DNA of 64,000 bases, taken from NCBI RefSeq assembly GCF_002242685.1, contig NZ_NBIM01000005.1, positions 1-64,000 on the forward strand. The letters run 5' to 3'. Of this stretch, positions 1 to 8,105 are shown one piece after another. The stretch comes from Oceanimonas doudoroffii (GTDB taxonomy: Bacteria; Pseudomonadota; Gammaproteobacteria; Enterobacterales; Aeromonadaceae). Below the pieces are notes generated by a model. That model did not search any database. It had not been told where the DNA came from and saw only the letters and a list, made by a program, of their open reading frames with translations. Made by a program: the position numbers and the translations under genes. The number at the start of each line of letters is the position of its first letter. Position 1 is the stretch's first letter.

Positions 1-38
1 AACATCCTGCGAGTGCCCACACAGTTTGCTTGATAAAT

Positions 39-49
39 TGTTAAAGAGC
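39..49 (-). promoter_or_regulatory. rRNA leader boxA antitermination site
   Basis: Read on the minus strand, this stretch is GCTCTTTAACA, the classic boxA of rRNA operon leaders where NusB/S10 bind. It is followed on the same strand by an AATTTATCA stretch and then GTGTGGGCACTCG, as in the E. coli 16S leader. The 16S gene should begin to the left of base 1. Confidence 0.88.
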
Positions 50-51
50 GT

Positions 52-69
52 TGACCCTTCAGCGGGTCA
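52..69 (-). promoter_or_regulatory. rRNA leader boxB-type hairpin
   Basis: TGACCC and GGGTCA form a 6-bp stem with a 6-nt loop immediately upstream of boxA. This is the position and form of boxB in rRNA operon leaders, part of the antitermination signal. Confidence 0.75.
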
Positions 70-78
70 GGGCTGCGT

Positions 79-106
79 ATTCTACGCAATCCTTGGTGTT
101 CGTCAA
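79..106 (-). promoter_or_regulatory. rRNA operon promoter P2
   Basis: On the minus strand TTGACG (101-106) and TAGAAT (79-84) are separated by 16 bp. It lies about 105 bp downstream of a second strong promoter and just upstream of boxB/boxA, the usual tandem P1-P2 layout of rRNA operons. The start site would be near base 72. Confidence 0.8.
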
Positions 107-183
107 GCGTTGAATCAAACTTTGTTTCGTGTTGTTTCAACCCTTGTGACCGTCGGCGTGTTCCGCCGTGTCAGTGAGGGCGC

Positions 184-230
184 ATTATAGGGAGCCGCCG
201 ATTTTGCGCAAGGGCTTTTTTAAATAAAAA
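184..230 (-). promoter_or_regulatory. rRNA operon promoter P1 with UP-like element
   Basis: On the minus strand TTGCGC (206-211), a 16-bp spacer and a perfect TATAAT (184-189) are followed by a GCGC discriminator, the hallmark of promoters under stringent (ppGpp/DksA) control. An A/T-rich block at 212-230 directly upstream of the -35 resembles an UP element. The relA gene that makes ppGpp is also in this window. Confidence 0.85.
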
Positions 231-369
231 CTACCATTCGACCAAAAAACAAACCATGCGTGCTTTTTTGCTCAATTTTCACCCTACCACCATATGTGAC
301 TGGCGAGAAAATCGTCGAAACATTGACAACACAAGGCCGCAAGCCCTCCACACTCATTCGGTACAATGA
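231..369. other. gene-free stretch upstream of rRNA promoter
   Basis: No open frame or RNA gene is visible here. It separates the clpB 3' end from the rRNA promoters. It may contain Fis sites for the rRNA P1 promoter, but none could be assigned with confidence. Confidence 0.5.
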
Positions 370-404
370 AAGTAAGGGAGCAGTTCAAGCCTGCTCCCTT
401 ACTT
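370..404 (-). terminator. hairpin downstream of clpB
   Basis: A perfect 14-bp stem (370-383 with 391-404) with a 7-nt loop lies 20 bp past the clpB stop. The T-run after it is weak on either strand. Its arms use the same purine/pyrimidine GTAAGG-type units as the heptad repeats found at other operon ends in this window. Confidence 0.6.
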
Positions 405-423
405 ACCTAGTTGTGGCTTTCGG

Positions 424-2997
424 TTACTGATTCAACACCAGACCGTTGTCGTCGGCGTCCAGCGCCAGTGGCTTGCCGGGCACTACGCGGCCGGAAAGCA
501 TGGCCTGGGCCAGGGGGTCTTCCACCTTTTGTTGTATCGCCCGCTTGAGCGGCCGGGCGCCAAACAGTGGATCGAAACCGGCCGAGGCCAGTTTGTCCAG
601 CAGGGCATCGGTGATGGACACCTGATAATCCATGCTCTCGAGCCGGCCTATTAACCCTTGCAACTGAATGCGGGCAATGTCCTTGATCTGTTCTCGGGCC
701 AGGGGGTGGAACACCACGATTTCGTCAATCCGGTTGATGAACTCGGGCCGGAACTGATGCCCCAGCACGTCCATCAGCATAGACTTCATCTCGTCATACT
801 CCCGGGAGGCGCTATGCTCCTGGATCAGGTCCGAGCCGATATTGGAGGTCATGATCACCACGGTATTACGAAAATCCACGGTGCGCCCCTGGCCATCGGT
901 CAGGCGACCGTCATCCAGCACTTGCAACAGAATGTTGAATACATCCGGATGTGCCTTTTCTACCTCATCAAGCAGGATCACCGAGTAAGGCTTGCGCCGC
1001 ACCGCCTCGGTCAGATAACCGCCTTCTTCGTAGCCCACATAGCCGGGAGGCGCGCCCACCAGCCGGGATACCGCGTGTTTCTCCATAAACTCCGACATGT
1101 CGATGCGCACCATGGCATCGCGGCTGTCAAACAGAAAGTCGGCCAGGGCCTTGCACAGCTCGGTTTTACCCACCCCGGTGGGCCCCATAAACAAAAAGGA
1201 GCCGACCGGACGATTGGGATCCGACAGGCCCGCCCGGCTGCGACGAATGGCGTTGGCCACCGCATCCACCGCCTCATTCTGGCCGATCACCTGCTCATGC
1301 AGGCTGTCTTCCATCCGCAGCAGCTTTTCCTTTTCCCCTTCCAGCATCTTGGCCACGGGAATGCCGGTCCAGCGCGACAACACCTCGGCAATCTCTTCAT
1401 CGGTGACCCGGTTTTTCAGCAAATGCTGCTCCTGCATCTCGGCCTGGGCGGCCAAATCCAGTTGTTTTTCCAGCTCGGGAATACGGCCGTACTGCAGTTC
1501 GGACATACGCGCCAGATCACTGGCCCGCCGCGCCACTTCCAGCTCCTGGCGCACCTGCTCCAGCTCCGCCTTGATATGCTGAGTGCCGGCCAGTGCCGCC
1601 TTTTCGGAGGTCCACACCTCTTCCAGCTCGGCATACTCCTTTTCTTTTTCATCCAGCTCGTCACGAATAAGCTGCAGGCGCTTGCGGCTGCCTTCATCAT
1701 CTTCCTTGAGCAGGGCCTGCTCTTCCAGCTTGAGTTGAATGATACGCCGGTCCAGTCGGTCGAGTGGCTCGGGCTTGGAGTCGATTTGCAGGCGAATGCT
1801 GGAGGCGGCTTCGTCAATCAGGTCAATGGCCTTGTCGGGCAGCTGGCGGTCGGCAATGTAACGATGGGACAGGGTCGCCGCCGCGACGATGGCCGGATCG
1901 GTGATCTGCACATGGTGGTGCAACTCGTATCGCTCCTTCAGGCCCCGCAGAATAGCAATGGTGTCTTCCACCGTAGGCTCGTCGATCAGCACCTTCTGAA
2001 AACGCCGTTCCAGGGCCGCGTCCTTTTCCACATACTGGCGATACTCATCCAGGGTGGTGGCGCCCACACAGTGCAGTTCCCCCCGGGCCAGGGCCGGCTT
2101 GAGCATGTTGCCCGCATCCATGGCGCCGTCGGCCTTGCCCGCTCCCACCATGGTGTGCAGCTCGTCGATAAAGAGGATCACCCTGCCCTCTTCCTTGGCG
2201 AGCTCGTTGAGCAGCGCCTTGAGTCGCTCTTCAAATTCGCCGCGATACTTGGCGCCGGCGATAAGGGCGCCCATGTCCAGTGACAGCACGCGCTTGTTCT
2301 TGAGCCCTTCCGGCACTTCGCCGTTGATAATGCGTTGCGCCAGCCCTTCGGCAATGGCGGTTTTACCCACACCGGGCTCACCGATAAGCACGGGGTTGTT
2401 CTTGGTACGCCGTTGCAACACCTGAATGGTACGGCGTATTTCATCGTCCCGGCCGATCACCGGATCCAGTTTGCCCTGTTCGGCCCGTTCGGTGAGATCG
2501 ATGGTGTATTTTTCCAGCGCCTGGCGGTTTTCCTCGGCGTTGGGATCGTTCACCTTCTGGCCGCCACGAATGTCGTCAATGGCCTGGGTGAGCTTGTCCT
2601 TGGCCAACCCGACCCGCTTGAGCAGCTCGCCCAGCTCCCCCTTGTCGTCGAGAGAAGCCAGCAAAAACAACTCGGAAGAGATATAGGCGTCCTTGCGCTG
2701 CTGGGCCAGCTTGTCACACTGGTTGAGCAGCCGACCCAGTACCGGCGACACCTGCACGTCCATGTCGCCGCCGCTGACCTTGGGCAGGCGGTCGAGGGAC
2801 TTGTCAAGCTCCACCCGCAGGGCATTGCCGTCAACGCCGGCAGACGTCAGAAGGGGTCGTATGGTACCGCCTTCCTGATTAATCATGGCCAGCAGCAAAT
2901 GGGCCGGCTCAATGTAGGCATGATCCCGCCCCAGCGCCGTCGACTGGGCATCCTGCAGGGCGAGCTGGAATTTACTGGTAAGACGATCAAGACGCAT
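424..2997 (-). CDS. clpB: ATP-dependent disaggregase ClpB
   Basis: Heat-shock AAA+ chaperone that threads aggregated proteins through its hexamer in partnership with DnaK, in the cytoplasm. The 857 residues match the normal family length. A double Clp N-terminal domain comes first, then AAA module 1 with Walker A GEPGVGKT (about 206-213), a long charged coiled-coil middle domain (about 400-520) and AAA module 2 with GPTGVGKT (about 605-612). A good AAGGAG ribosome site lies 8 nt before the ATG. It is the last gene of the rluD-pgeF-clpB run, the same order as in E. coli, and has its own heat-shock promoter in front. Confidence 0.98.
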   Translation of the reverse strand: MRLDRLTSKFQLALQDAQSTALGRDHAYIEPAHLLLAMINQEGGTIRPLLTSAGVDGNALRVELDKSLDRLPKVSGGDMDVQVSPVLGRLLNQCDKLAQQRKDAYISSELFLLASLDDKGELGELLKRVGLAKDKLTQAIDDIRGGQKVNDPNAEENRQALEKYTIDLTERAEQGKLDPVIGRDDEIRRTIQVLQRRTKNNPVLIGEPGVGKTAIAEGLAQRIINGEVPEGLKNKRVLSLDMGALIAGAKYRGEFEERLKALLNELAKEEGRVILFIDELHTMVGAGKADGAMDAGNMLKPALARGELHCVGATTLDEYRQYVEKDAALERRFQKVLIDEPTVEDTIAILRGLKERYELHHHVQITDPAIVAAATLSHRYIADRQLPDKAIDLIDEAASSIRLQIDSKPEPLDRLDRRIIQLKLEEQALLKEDDEGSRKRLQLIRDELDEKEKEYAELEEVWTSEKAALAGTQHIKAELEQVRQELEVARRASDLARMSELQYGRIPELEKQLDLAAQAEMQEQHLLKNRVTDEEIAEVLSRWTGIPVAKMLEGEKEKLLRMEDSLHEQVIGQNEAVDAVANAIRRSRAGLSDPNRPVGSFLFMGPTGVGKTELCKALADFLFDSRDAMVRIDMSEFMEKHAVSRLVGAPPGYVGYEEGGYLTEAVRRKPYSVILLDEVEKAHPDVFNILLQVLDDGRLTDGQGRTVDFRNTVVIMTSNIGSDLIQEHSASREYDEMKSMLMDVLGHQFRPEFINRIDEIVVFHPLAREQIKDIARIQLQGLIGRLESMDYQVSITDALLDKLASAGFDPLFGARPLKRAIQQKVEDPLAQAMLSGRVVPGKPLALDADDNGLVLNQ

Positions 2998-3057
2998 CAG
3001 CTTTCTCCTTGAAACGCCCGCCAGGCGGGCATGCAGGCTTTAATACTGATACTAAGA

Positions 3058-3083
3058 ATGGGGGCGAGTGGCCGGTTTTCAAC
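3058..3083 (-). promoter_or_regulatory. sigma-32 heat-shock promoter of clpB
   Basis: On the minus strand GTTGAAA (3077-3083) is followed after 13 bp by CCCCAT then T (3058-3063). This is a close match to the sigma-32 consensus CTTGAAA-N13-15-CCCCATNT. The -35 lies inside a perfect hairpin (3070-3077 with 3081-3088, GGCCGGTT/AACCGGCC) just after the pgeF stop, so promoter and 3'-end structure overlap. A second small hairpin, GCCCGC/GCGGGC around 3017-3031, lies in the clpB 5' untranslated region. Confidence 0.82.
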
Positions 3084-3102
3084 CGGCCTTTATCGGCTTT
3101 TG

Positions 3103-3828
3103 CTAATCCAGCCAGATCAGTGACGCCATGCGGCCGGTCTGGCCATCGCGGCGATAGGAGAAAAACCGCTGAGTGTCGGAAACGGTGCAAAGCTCACCGC
3201 CATAGATGTGATGCACTCCCGCCGCCGCCAGTCGCAGTCGGGCCAGGTGGTAGATGTCGGCCAGCCACTTGTCACCCTGAGGCACAAAGGCGTCGGCCGC
3301 CAGCTCGGAGTGAGTGACAAAAGCCTCGCGCACTTCTTCACCAACCTCAAAGGCCGCCGGTCCGATGGCCGGCCCCAACCAGGCCAGCACCGACTCGGAA
3401 TCCACTCCCATTTCCTGCAGGGTGGCTTCCAGCACGCCGGCGGCCAGGCCGCGCCAGCCGGCATGGGCCGCCCCCACGACGGTGCCTTGCTGATCGCAGA
3501 ACAGCACCGGCAGGCAGTCGGCGGTCATGACAGTGCATACCTGTCCCGGAACGCGGCTGACCGCCGCATCGGCGGTCAGGTTGCCGTTATCCGCCGGCAG
3601 CGAGAGCACGCGAACGCCATGCACCTGCTCCAGCCATACCGGCTCGGACGGCAGATTAAGGCAGGCCGCCAGCCGCTCCCGGTTAGCACGCACCGAAGCG
3701 ATATGATCGCCCACGTGCGAACCCAGGTTCAGGCTGTGCCAGGGCGCCTGGCTGACGCCGCCGGTGCGGGTACTCTGAGCGGCACAGACATTGGCCGGGG
3801 CCGGCCAGTCGGGCAGGATCAGATCCAT
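3103..3828 (-). CDS. pgeF: PgeF/YfiH peptidoglycan-editing factor, LACC1 family
   Basis: Member of the YfiH/YlmD/LACC1 family. E. coli PgeF removes wrongly incorporated L-serine precursors from peptidoglycan synthesis, and relatives show multicopper-oxidase-like or purine nucleoside phosphorylase activity. The 241-residue protein keeps the metal-site residues in family context: H70 (LEQVHG), C105 (MTADCLP) and H122 (AAHAGWRG). Its start overlaps the rluD stop by 10 bp, which indicates translational coupling. The rluD-pgeF-clpB order is conserved in enterobacteria. Confidence 0.93.
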   Translation of the reverse strand: MDLILPDWPAPANVCAAQSTRTGGVSQAPWHSLNLGSHVGDHIASVRANRERLAACLNLPSEPVWLEQVHGVRVLSLPADNGNLTADAAVSRVPGQVCTVMTADCLPVLFCDQQGTVVGAAHAGWRGLAAGVLEATLQEMGVDSESVLAWLGPAIGPAAFEVGEEVREAFVTHSELAADAFVPQGDKWLADIYHLARLRLAAAGVHHIYGGELCTVSDTQRFFSYRRDGQTGRMASLIWLD

Positions 3829-4799
3829 ACCAGATCGTCCGGATGGGCCTCGGTGTCGGCGCGCAGCACGTCCACCAGCTTGACCATGTCATCGGGAATG
3901 GGCGCATGCCATTCCATCATCTCGCCGCTGATGGGGTGCTCCAGCCGCAACATCACCGCATGCAGGGCCTGACGCTTGAAACCACGGAGAAACTCCAGCA
4001 GCTCGGGCTCGGCGGCCCGGGGCGGCTTGAGCCGGCCACCGTAGACGGGATCACCCACCAGCGGGTGCTTGAGATGGGCCATGTGTACCCGAATCTGATG
4101 CGTACGGCCGGTTTCCAGCCGCAGCCGCAGCCGAGTGTGGGCACGGAACTTTTCCATCACCCGGTAATGGGTCACCGCCGGCTTGCCGCTCGGCACCACC
4201 GCCATCTGAATACGCTGGGTGGGGTGACGGCCGATATTGGCGTCCACGGTGCCGCCGGCGGTCATGTGACCAATGGCCACCGCCTCGTATTCCCGAGTAA
4301 TGTGCCGCGCCTGCAGGGCGCTGACCAGGTGAGTCTGGGCCGGCACCGTCTTGGCCACCACCATCAGGCCTGTGGTGTCTTTATCGAGCCGATGCACTAT
4401 GCCGGCACGGGGCACCTCGACGATGTCCGGGCAGTGGTGCAACAGGGCGTTGAGCAAAGTGCCGTCCGGGGTACCGGCGCCGGGGTGCACCACCAGGCCG
4501 GCAGGCTTGTTGATGACCAGAATGTCGTCGTCTTCATAGACGATGTTCAGCTCAATGGCCTGGGGCTCGAACCGCACCTCGTCTTCCAGCTCGGCGTTCA
4601 CCACCACCTGCTGGCCGGGCAGCACTTTTTCCCGCGGCTTGCTCACCACGGTGCCGTCCAGCCGTACCTGTTCCTGCTGAATCCAGGTTTTGATGCGGGA
4701 ACGGGAATAATCGGGGAACATTTCCGCCAACGCCTGGTCCAGACGTTGACCGTATTGATGATCGGCGACCACGCCGTTCAGTTCGATATGCTGGCTCAT
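3819..4799 (-). CDS. rluD: 23S rRNA pseudouridine synthase RluD
   Basis: Makes pseudouridines 1911, 1915 and 1917 in helix 69 of 23S rRNA, important for ribosome assembly and termination. An N-terminal S4 RNA-binding domain (about 18-80) precedes the RluA-type catalytic domain with HRLDKDTTG, where D139 is the nucleophile. I start at the ATG giving MSQHIELNG because E. coli RluD aligns from there; an in-frame ATG three codons upstream (4808) is possible. It faces bamD across a short divergent promoter region. Confidence 0.95.
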   Translation of the reverse strand: MSQHIELNGVVADHQYGQRLDQALAEMFPDYSRSRIKTWIQQEQVRLDGTVVSKPREKVLPGQQVVVNAELEDEVRFEPQAIELNIVYEDDDILVINKPAGLVVHPGAGTPDGTLLNALLHHCPDIVEVPRAGIVHRLDKDTTGLMVVAKTVPAQTHLVSALQARHITREYEAVAIGHMTAGGTVDANIGRHPTQRIQMAVVPSGKPAVTHYRVMEKFRAHTRLRLRLETGRTHQIRVHMAHLKHPLVGDPVYGGRLKPPRAAEPELLEFLRGFKRQALHAVMLRLEHPISGEMMEWHAPIPDDMVKLVDVLRADTEAHPDDLVWI

Positions 4800-4901
4800 G
4801 AAGACCACTGGTTACCAAAAAACATTTAATTGGTTATTCTAGCGGTTCTTGACGCTGAGCTTAATCAGTTTCCGAATTTTGCAATCACAATGGACTTTTC
4901 A

Positions 4902-5648
4902 ATGGCGAAACAACGAAGCCTCTGGCTCACCCTGACACTGACCCTGGCGCTGGCCGCCACCGGCTGCTCCAGCACCAAAAAAGATGAAGTTCCGGATGAA
5001 GCGCCGGAAGTACTGTATCAGGATGCCCAGGCACGACTGCAGGCCGGAAACTTCATTCGCGCCGCCGAGCTGCTGGAGGCCATGGATGCGCGCTATCCGT
5101 TCGGCCCCTACTCCAACCAGGTGCAACTCGATCTTATCTATGCCTACTACAAGCAGGATGATGCGGTGCGGGCGCTGGCCAATATCGACCGCTTTATTCG
5201 CCTGAACCCCAACCATCCGAGCATCGACTATGCCCGCTACATGCGCGGCCTCACCAATATGTCGGCGGACTACAACTTCTTTCAGAACCTGTTCAACGTC
5301 GACCGGGCCGACCGGGATCCCGGCTATGCCCGTCAGGCCTTTGCCGATTTTCGCCAGCTGCTGCGCCAGCACCCCGACAGCGTGTATGCCGCCGACACCA
5401 AGGCGCGCATGATTAGCCTGAAAAACCGCCTGGCCCGCCACGATCTGGCCGTGGCCGAATATTACGTCAAGCGCAAGGCCTGGCTGGCCGCCGCCAACCG
5501 CGCCAAGTTCGTGGTGGAGTCTTATCCCGACACCGAGCAGCTGAAGCCAGCCCTGCAGATCATGCAACAAGCCTATGATGAGCTCGGCCTCACCGGCATG
5601 GCCAGCAACGCCCGGGCCGTGCTCAAGGCCAACTATCCGGCCGGCTGA
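4902..5648 (+). CDS. bamD: outer-membrane assembly lipoprotein BamD
   Basis: Essential lipoprotein of the BAM complex that inserts beta-barrel proteins in the outer membrane. It has a hydrophobic signal ending in AATGC, a lipobox-like sequence whose cysteine would be acylated, then five TPR-like helical repeats. Blocks such as RYPFGPYSNQVQLDLIYAYY and DRFIRLNPNHP are near identical to E. coli BamD. I favour the ATG giving MAKQRSL, with a weak GGA site 7 nt upstream. An in-frame ATG lies at 4890, and the frame stays open to 4830. It is followed by a strong bidirectional terminator. Confidence 0.95.
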   Translation: MAKQRSLWLTLTLTLALAATGCSSTKKDEVPDEAPEVLYQDAQARLQAGNFIRAAELLEAMDARYPFGPYSNQVQLDLIYAYYKQDDAVRALANIDRFIRLNPNHPSIDYARYMRGLTNMSADYNFFQNLFNVDRADRDPGYARQAFADFRQLLRQHPDSVYAADTKARMISLKNRLARHDLAVAEYYVKRKAWLAAANRAKFVVESYPDTEQLKPALQIMQQAYDELGLTGMASNARAVLKANYPAG

Positions 5649-5662
5649 GCCATCTCGGGCAA

Positions 5663-5698
5663 ACAATAAAAAACCCGCATTAGCGGGTTTTTTATTGT
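5663..5698. terminator. bidirectional terminator between bamD and the metal-receptor gene
   Basis: A perfect 16-bp stem (5663-5678 with 5683-5698) around an ATTA loop has a GC core flanked by A-run and T-run. It therefore works as an intrinsic terminator for convergent bamD (+) and the gene ending at 5706 (-). Confidence 0.93.
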
Positions 5699-5705
5699 CT
5701 CGGCG

Positions 5706-6449
5706 TCAGTCCGGCAGCGACTCCAGAAAGCGCAGGCTGCGAATGCCATACCAGCACAGGGGTTCGCCGTCGACCAGCACCGCGTCCAGTTGCAGCTCTT
5801 GCCTTACCCTGGTCAGCTTGCCGGCATAGGGATAGGGCTCGCTGGCACACAGCAGCACCGGCTGGTGGTGCGCCAGCCAGTCCTGTGTTACTTCCGGATA
5901 ACGCTCACCTGGGGTAAGCAGTGGATAGCCCAGATGGGCGAACAGGGAGTGAATAAAGGTGTCTCGCCCTACCGTCATCCAGGGCTTGCGCCAGATAAGA
6001 TAAACCCAGGGGCGCTCGCTGCCGAGCACCGCGGGTTCGCTGGCCCCGGCGTCGGGCAGCAACGGCAGATCCTCATTGGCACAGGCCAAAGTACGCGCCA
6101 GCACGTGGCGATAACGCTCGGCCATGTGCCACAGGGCTTTACAATCCAGGGCCTGCGCCAGCTGCTCCAGTGCCGCCGGCATGGCCTGCACCGAGGTCAC
6201 GTCCGTAGCCACCCAGGGGTAAGGGCAGCTGTCGGCCATGGCCCGAGTATTTTCTTCCCGGTCGAACACCACCAGATCCGGCCCCAGTGCCGCTACCTTT
6301 TCCCAGTTCACATCCTTGGTGCCGCCCACCACGGGGATATCGCTTACCCTGTCTGCAGGGTGCACGCAGTAACGGGTACGCCCCACCACCCTAACCCCGG
6401 CTTCAAGCAGGGTTTCGGTCCAGGACGGCACCAGGCACACCACCCTCAT
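5706..6449 (-). CDS. helical-backbone metal receptor (BtuF/TroA-like), no signal peptide
   Basis: The 247-residue protein resembles periplasmic binding proteins of the BtuF/FhuD helical-backbone class: it opens MRVVCLVPSWTETLLEAG and has GGTKDVNWEKVAALGPDLVV, typical of cobalamin or siderophore receptors. Unlike transport receptors it has no signal peptide or lipobox, so it probably stays in the cytoplasm. Its ATG overlaps the gshA stop by 4 bp (ATGA), so the two are probably co-translated. No ABC permease or ATPase is nearby. Its ligand is unknown. Confidence 0.75.
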   Translation of the reverse strand: MRVVCLVPSWTETLLEAGVRVVGRTRYCVHPADRVSDIPVVGGTKDVNWEKVAALGPDLVVFDREENTRAMADSCPYPWVATDVTSVQAMPAALEQLAQALDCKALWHMAERYRHVLARTLACANEDLPLLPDAGASEPAVLGSERPWVYLIWRKPWMTVGRDTFIHSLFAHLGYPLLTPGERYPEVTQDWLAHHQPVLLCASEPYPYAGKLTRVRQELQLDAVLVDGEPLCWYGIRSLRFLESLPD

Positions 6450-8053
6450 GCCGCGCCGTTTTCCGGCTGTCCGAAATAGGCGGCAAGAAAGTCGTCAAAG
6501 CTGACCGCATCGGCACTTTCGATCTTGCGCTGACGGGCCTGAGAGCGGGCACCCTCTTCATCAAAGTAATTGTCATCCCAGTAGCGAGGGGAAATCTGAC
6601 CGAAGTGCTCGCGGTAACGACGGGAAAGGTCGAGCCCAAAGGGCAGAATATCGATGCCATTCTGTTTCAGCTCGCGCAGCACCCTGGCCGACAGGGTCAG
6701 TTCCGGATCGCGCATGGCCGCCAGTTGCTGCTGGTGCGCCTTGCGATAACAACCCCGGCCACAGCAGGCATCCAGCAATTCCGCCACCTCGGCCAGCTCG
6801 GCAAAATAACGCTCACCCAGTTCGGCGATAGGCAGCGCCTCACCACCGAATGCTTCCATCATCAGCCCGGGTTTGCGCCCTTCCAGCACCACCCGGTTGA
6901 AGTTGCGCCGGTTAAGGGCGATTTCTTCCTCACCCAGGGGCGCCGACGGCGTGAGCAGGCACCACAGCAAAAAGGTATCGAGAAAGCGGATCTGGCCCGA
7001 CTCAATGCCCACCGGCGAGAAGGGGTTGACGTCCACCGAACGCACCTCGATGTATTCTACCCCCCTGGCGTCCAACGCCTCGGACGGCTTCTCGCCGCTC
7101 TCGGCGGTGCGCTTGGGACGAATGGGCGCATAAAGCTCATTTTCAATCTGCAGCACGTTGTCGTTGAGCTGGCGGTACTCGCCATTCACCTTGACGCCGA
7201 TACGGGAAAACTCGGGGGCATGGGTGCCAATGGCCCGGCGCAGGCTGGCCACGTACTGATCCAGGCCATCCAGGGAAATATTGAGCCCCGCCTGGGCATT
7301 GTTGGTGTACCCCAGGTCCGACATGCGCAGCGAAGTGGCATAAGGCAGGTAGAGGGTTCCCTTGCCCAGCCGTTCAAAGGGCAGCTTGTGCTCGCGTCCC
7401 TGCAGGAAGGAGCCACACAGGGCAGGCGAGGCTCCAAACAGGTAGGGGATCAGCCAGCCAAAACGGTAAAAGTTGCGTACCAGTCCCAGGTAGGCATCGG
7501 ACACGAAGTCCTGCAGGTAACGGCCGTTGCCTTCCAGTTCGTGCCACTCCACCCAGAAACTATCGGGCATGGAGAAGTTGAAGTGCACACCGGAAATCAC
7601 CTGCATGCTGCTGCCGTAACGGTGATGCAGACCCTGGCGATACAGGGTTTTCATACGACCCACGTTGGAGCTGCCGTATTGCGCCAGGGGAATATGGGCA
7701 TCGGGTTTCAGCAGGCAGGGCATGCTCAGGGGCCAGAGCTGCTCGCCGCCCAAGTGACGCATGGTGTAACGGTGAATGTCACTGAGCTGGGCCAGCAAGG
7801 TTTCTACCGAATCCGATACCGGCGTAATGAACTCCATCAGGGACTCGGAAAAGTCGGTGGTGATATGGGCGTGGGTCAAGGCCGAGCCCAGCACATGCGG
7901 ATGGGGCGTATGTGCCAGCTGACCCTCGGGGGTAATGCGCAGGCTTTCACGCTCAATGCCGCGTCGAATGCCCTTGATGGCCGGCAGTTTGTCGGAACGC
8001 TGAAACGCCCGCAGGCGATGCTGCAGGCAGGCTGTTGTTTTGGTCATTGTCAT
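6446..8053 (-). CDS. gshA: glutamate-cysteine ligase
   Basis: Catalyses the first, rate-limiting step of glutathione synthesis, ATP-dependent joining of L-glutamate to L-cysteine. The 535 residues match the gammaproteobacterial type 1 enzyme (about 518-530), with the N-terminal GIRRGIERESLRI block and TDFSESLMEFITP. The first of two close ATG codons (MTMTKTT) is used; the ribosome site is weak. A perfect 11-bp hairpin sits 12 nt upstream of the start. gshB is not in the window. Confidence 0.96.
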   Translation of the reverse strand: MTMTKTTACLQHRLRAFQRSDKLPAIKGIRRGIERESLRITPEGQLAHTPHPHVLGSALTHAHITTDFSESLMEFITPVSDSVETLLAQLSDIHRYTMRHLGGEQLWPLSMPCLLKPDAHIPLAQYGSSNVGRMKTLYRQGLHHRYGSSMQVISGVHFNFSMPDSFWVEWHELEGNGRYLQDFVSDAYLGLVRNFYRFGWLIPYLFGASPALCGSFLQGREHKLPFERLGKGTLYLPYATSLRMSDLGYTNNAQAGLNISLDGLDQYVASLRRAIGTHAPEFSRIGVKVNGEYRQLNDNVLQIENELYAPIRPKRTAESGEKPSEALDARGVEYIEVRSVDVNPFSPVGIESGQIRFLDTFLLWCLLTPSAPLGEEEIALNRRNFNRVVLEGRKPGLMMEAFGGEALPIAELGERYFAELAEVAELLDACCGRGCYRKAHQQQLAAMRDPELTLSARVLRELKQNGIDILPFGLDLSRRYREHFGQISPRYWDDNYFDEEGARSQARQRKIESADAVSFDDFLAAYFGQPENGAA

Positions 8054-8064
8054 TCGCTCGTTAG

Positions 8065-8090
8065 CACGGCACCACCTGAGTGGTGCCGTG
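8065..8090. other. perfect hairpin between M16 peptidase and gshA
   Basis: An 11-bp perfect stem (8065-8075 with 8080-8090) encloses a CTGA loop between two minus-strand genes. There is no T-run, so it is not a standard intrinsic terminator. It may stabilise the 3' end of the upstream message or shape the gshA leader. Confidence 0.55.
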
Positions 8091-8105
8091 GGAGGCCGGG
8101 CCCCG

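Noticed and set aside
658..2283. Long open frame on the plus strand antisense to clpB
   Set aside because: It is a by-product of high-GC codon use opposite a certain gene. Its translation is low-complexity (His/Gln/Leu-rich) with no ribosome site or homology.
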